A DNA stretch of 25,000 bases from positions 21,510,223 through 21,535,222 of the forward strand of contig NC_135556.1 of the NCBI RefSeq assembly GCF_964340395.1, read 5' to 3'. The notes beneath the pieces were generated by a model that had not been told where the DNA came from, ran no database searches, and saw only the letters and a list, made by a program, of their open reading frames with translations. Of this stretch, positions 22,069 to 25,000 are shown one piece after another (position 1 is the stretch's first letter; every line of letters begins with the position of its first letter). The position numbers and the translations under genes are program-made. This DNA comes from Glandiceps talaboti (lineage: Eukaryota; Hemichordata; Enteropneusta; Spengelidae).

Positions 22069-22622
22069 GTATGTATGTATGTATGTATGTATGTATGTAT
22101 GTATGTATGTATGTATGTATGTATGTATGTATGTATGTATGTATGTATGTATGTATGTATGTATGTATGTATGTATGTATGTATGTATGTATGTATGTAT
22201 GTATGTGTCTGTCTGTCTGTATGTATGTATGTATGTATGTATGTATGTATGTATGTATGTATGTATGTATGTATGTATGTATGTATGTATGTGTCTGTCT
22301 GTCTGTATGTATGTATGTATGTATGTATGTATGTATGTATGTATGTATGTATGTATGTATGTATGTATGTGTCTGTCTGTCTGTATGTATGTATGTATGT
22401 ATGTATGTATGTATGTATGTATGTATGTATGTATGTATGTATGTATGTATGTATGTGTCTGTCTGTATGTATGTATGTATGTATGTATGTATGTATGTAT
22501 GTATGTATGTATGTATGTATGTGTCTGTCTGTCTGTCTGTCTGTATGTATGTATGTATGTATGTATGTATGTATGTATGTATGTATGTATGTATGTATGT
22601 ATGTATGTATGTATGTATGTAT
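22069..22622. repeat. Long (TATG)n array with five regularly spaced GTCT interruptions
   Basis: A 554-bp array of GTAT units. Interruptions of the form GT-(GTCT)n-GTAT start at 22205, 22291, 22369, 22455 and 22521, with three, three, three, two and five GTCT units. The spacings are 86, 78, 86 and 66 bases. Every interruption begins with the same out-of-phase GT on its left, which points to copying of one ancestral interruption. All three plus frames are open (up to 234 codons of Met-Tyr-Val-Cys) because neither motif can create a stop in this orientation. I reject coding. Confidence 0.97.
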
Positions 22623-24533
22623 TGAATTTACTTTCTACTCATTAAACAACATATCACTGTTGATTATCCAATCTGACTCGTTTGTGAATACAAAAAATTG
22701 TTTTATAAGGTGGTACTTATCACCGTTATTTTCTGTATCACCATGGTGAAAAATGAGTGAAGCGATTACTGTAATGCGATTGCTATTAAAGACCAAAATG
22801 ACTGTTTGGCGACATATTGTGTGTCTAGTAATCATTAATTGTAGACTCTGGGTTTTGACAGGTAATATCGTAAAATACACCACAATATATTGCAAGAACT
22901 TTACACACCAGAATCGATACAATATTACAAACCATTAGGAGCTTAAAAACCATATTTCGATGATACATGTACCTTTCCAAATGATGTAATGGAATCTAAT
23001 TTCATCGAAAAAGTAATTCGTGTTTTTAAGATTAATTTTCGAAAATTACAAAAATAACCTACACGGTGATCAATTGAAAATGAAAATGTATGGACTTTAG
23101 ATTATAAACTAAGGGTGAATGGTTCGTAAATGTTCATTGTACGAATACCATTCTTTAACCCCAAAAGTCATATAATGTTTTTATGAAAAGAATGCTTTGA
23201 GCCTCTGTAGCTCGTAACATGAAATCAATGACTCATCACAAATATTATGGAACAATAAGATTTAAAGTCATGAGTTATGTACGTTTCATATTATGTTAAT
23301 GTGTGGTTCATTCAAGGACAGGATCGGATTAGATATGAGAGAATTTTTTATCCGATCATTAAATAATTATTTTATGGGAGATATTGTCCTTTCCAATCGC
23401 TTGGATAATGATCAATATAATTATTCAAATTTTGTTGATAATCAGTTTCCCAGTTTTCATCACGACACGGGACAATTTATGGATGTAATGAGAAATTGAA
23501 TTAAAATATCTTTTGGTCACACAGGAGACGTTTCAGTTCTCATTTAAACATATTTATGACATGAAAGGGGGGAAACACTGTACAATTTCGTATATACATC
23601 CTTATCTCACTCGTTTTATTTTATATTACTTAAAATATTACTTTTATGACACGGAAGAAGCCTAAATCAAGTCGCTTTTCACGTCCTTGGCTTAATGACT
23701 TTAATGAACTGCAGTTGAATATAATCTACTATTCGAAAACTTGTCAGGGAAAGGCTCTCAAATTGACATATCACCTATTATGTCATTACATTAAGAGTGG
23801 AATCGCTACGGTTACAAGTCATCAGTTGTAATCTCTGCTACTCGCAAATTACAACCACTAGTCCAAATCACAGTTAAGAATGAGAGATCTTTTTTTTTGT
23901 AAATGTGGTCAAATCCGTTACATTAGTCTGCCATCTCACATCAAAAGCTTCTTTGAATGCTTATGTGCGTGTGGCTGTTTTAAAGTCGAGTAAAAGATAT
24001 GTGAATTTTGGAAGAAGTGCTCGGGATTGGAAATAAAAACTGAGATAGTTACTCACTCTTGTGTGTATCCGAACTGCTAATATAATTTCCGCGTCGTCTC
24101 CGACTTGTAGAAATACAGCTTGGGTATAAAACAGTTCTCAATAGTTTGTGATGGTACAGATTCGAGATCACGCCTCCAAATCAAGGCTTTACTGTACGCA
24201 TGCGTATGAGCTAAAGTTTAGCAAATGACGACTGGAATGACTTCTAGTTGTTGCACACATGATGATATCAATACTAAGCTTAGTATACTTTACAATGCTA
24301 CATACTTATAACTTGAGGCACACCGACAATAACCGTGTCTGTTTTTTTGTAAAAAACATTGAATTCAGCGTCGGCATGAAACTATTACCTTAGAGACGAC
24401 CGCCATGCGTAAAACGCTCATAGGTCAGATCTACGCATCGGATGAAATTCCAAAATCTAATAATCGCTCACCAAAGCAGTATCCATAGTAACAGGTTGAC
24501 TTCCTTTCATGAATATGCATGAGTTTAAGTTAG
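22623..24533. other. Non-coding stretch, becoming more CpG-rich from about 24050
   Basis: Short frames at 23293-23499 (68 codons) and 23646-23831 (61 codons), and a 95-codon minus frame at 22635-22922, have no recognised family. From about 24050 onward CpG dinucleotides become more frequent, which could mean an approach to a gene beyond the right edge. Confidence 0.45.
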
Positions 24534-24540
24534 TATAAAA
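24534..24540 (+). promoter_or_regulatory. Candidate TATA box
   Basis: TATAAAA lies 40 bases upstream of an ATG (24574) in a good start context (CACAATGA, A at -3). A TATA box usually sits about 30 bases before the transcription start, which would leave a leader of only about 10 bases. That is possible but short. Motifs like this are common by chance in A/T-rich DNA. Confidence 0.25.
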
Positions 24541-24573
24541 CTCACCACGTTGAATCATCGGTGTCTAAGCACA

Positions 24574-24663
24574 ATGAAGGCTGGCCGAGGGGCATTTAAA
24601 TTAATACCACAACTATCACGAATCAGTGCGCTACTTTATCAAGCAAATGCATCGGAGTTGTAA
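24574..24663 (+). CDS. Candidate 29-codon small ORF or first exon, unassigned
   Basis: The ATG has A at -3 and follows the TATA-like box. The product starts MKAGRGAFKLIPQLSRIS and ends ALLYQANASEL before TAA at 24661-24663. The peptide is basic (Lys, Arg) with alternating hydrophobic residues and no acidic residue until its end. That could suit a mitochondrial-type presequence or an amphipathic micropeptide, but also chance. A weak GTAACG donor overlaps the last codon and a better GTAATT lies just after the stop, so it could be a first exon continuing beyond. No homologue is recognised. Confidence 0.2.
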   Translation: MKAGRGAFKLIPQLSRISALLYQANASEL

Positions 24664-25000
24664 CGGGTAATTAAAGCTTCACAACAACAGGTTATGCTTG
24701 TCAATTTATTTTAATATGACAATTCGAACACCACCTTTACTTCGACACTTTCACCGTCTACAATCCCGCTGAGTAATAGAGGCAATTGGAGTAGCAGAAT
24801 CGAACGTTCCAATCAAATATCCGGCTTATAGGTTCGGTGGAAATCTGCACCACCTTAAGAAATCCTGAAACACGGTTTTCCTTTATACTCCTTCAAATTG
24901 AAAATTGTAAGAATCCTTATTTTAGTTAGATTAATACACGAGCGCTATTCACGACAGAGCGGTCGAGTTTCTGTGAATCTAGGTCGGGTATCTCTCGTTC
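24664..25000. other. Non-coding right edge
   Basis: Relatively CpG-rich. No frame, RNA gene or repeat was recognised. If the short ORF at 24574 is a first exon, the rest of its gene would lie to the right of the window. Confidence 0.5.

Noticed and set aside
22045-22749. 234-codon Met-Tyr-Val-Cys open frame and its two overlapping frames
   Set aside because: All three plus frames are open because TATG and GTCT repeats contain no stop in this orientation. The peptide merely cycles with the repeat.

Overview
The window looks like AT-rich, intergenic or intronic nuclear DNA from an animal, most likely a marine invertebrate. A lophotrochozoan or other soft-bodied invertebrate would fit, but the sequence does not settle the taxon. 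No long open frame, operon-like packing, ribosome binding sites or bacterial gene is present. The only frames above about 100 codons run through stop-free microsatellites. I recognise no protein-coding gene, tRNA, rRNA, snRNA or CRISPR array.

Repeats are the main content. From left to right: a ~92-bp dispersed repeat at the very start, with an inverted partner at 7043-7136; a decayed ~19-28 bp minisatellite (1520-1910); a CACT/CCCA compound array (2756-2996); TGTC/TTTG, GTAT/GT and CTGT arrays (9289-9350, 10381-10480, 10601-10741); a GT tract (11362-11422); a 149-bp foldback element (12148-12296); an AAAC/GACA array (13532-13588); a 104-bp AT tract (15941-16044); a GT/G-rich tract (16578-16620); a ~40-bp minisatellite (18431-18642); a mosaic of GGTT, GACT, GATT and GACC blocks (18721-19111); a second GT/G-rich tract (21257-21362); and a 554-bp TATG array with five spaced GTCT interruptions (22069-22622). 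Several short perfect or near-perfect inverted repeats lie between them.

Three places might hold more than repeats. A minus-strand cluster of splice-like signals at 17814-18293 outlines two short exons and the start of a third, separated by ~100-bp introns. A minus-strand motif at 5116-5157 resembles a decayed hammerhead-ribozyme core of the kind carried by Penelope-like retroelements. A TATA-like box followed by a well-placed ATG and a 29-codon frame lies at 24534-24663, near the right edge. All three are low-confidence. I see no set of genes working together and nothing that amounts to a new multi-gene system.
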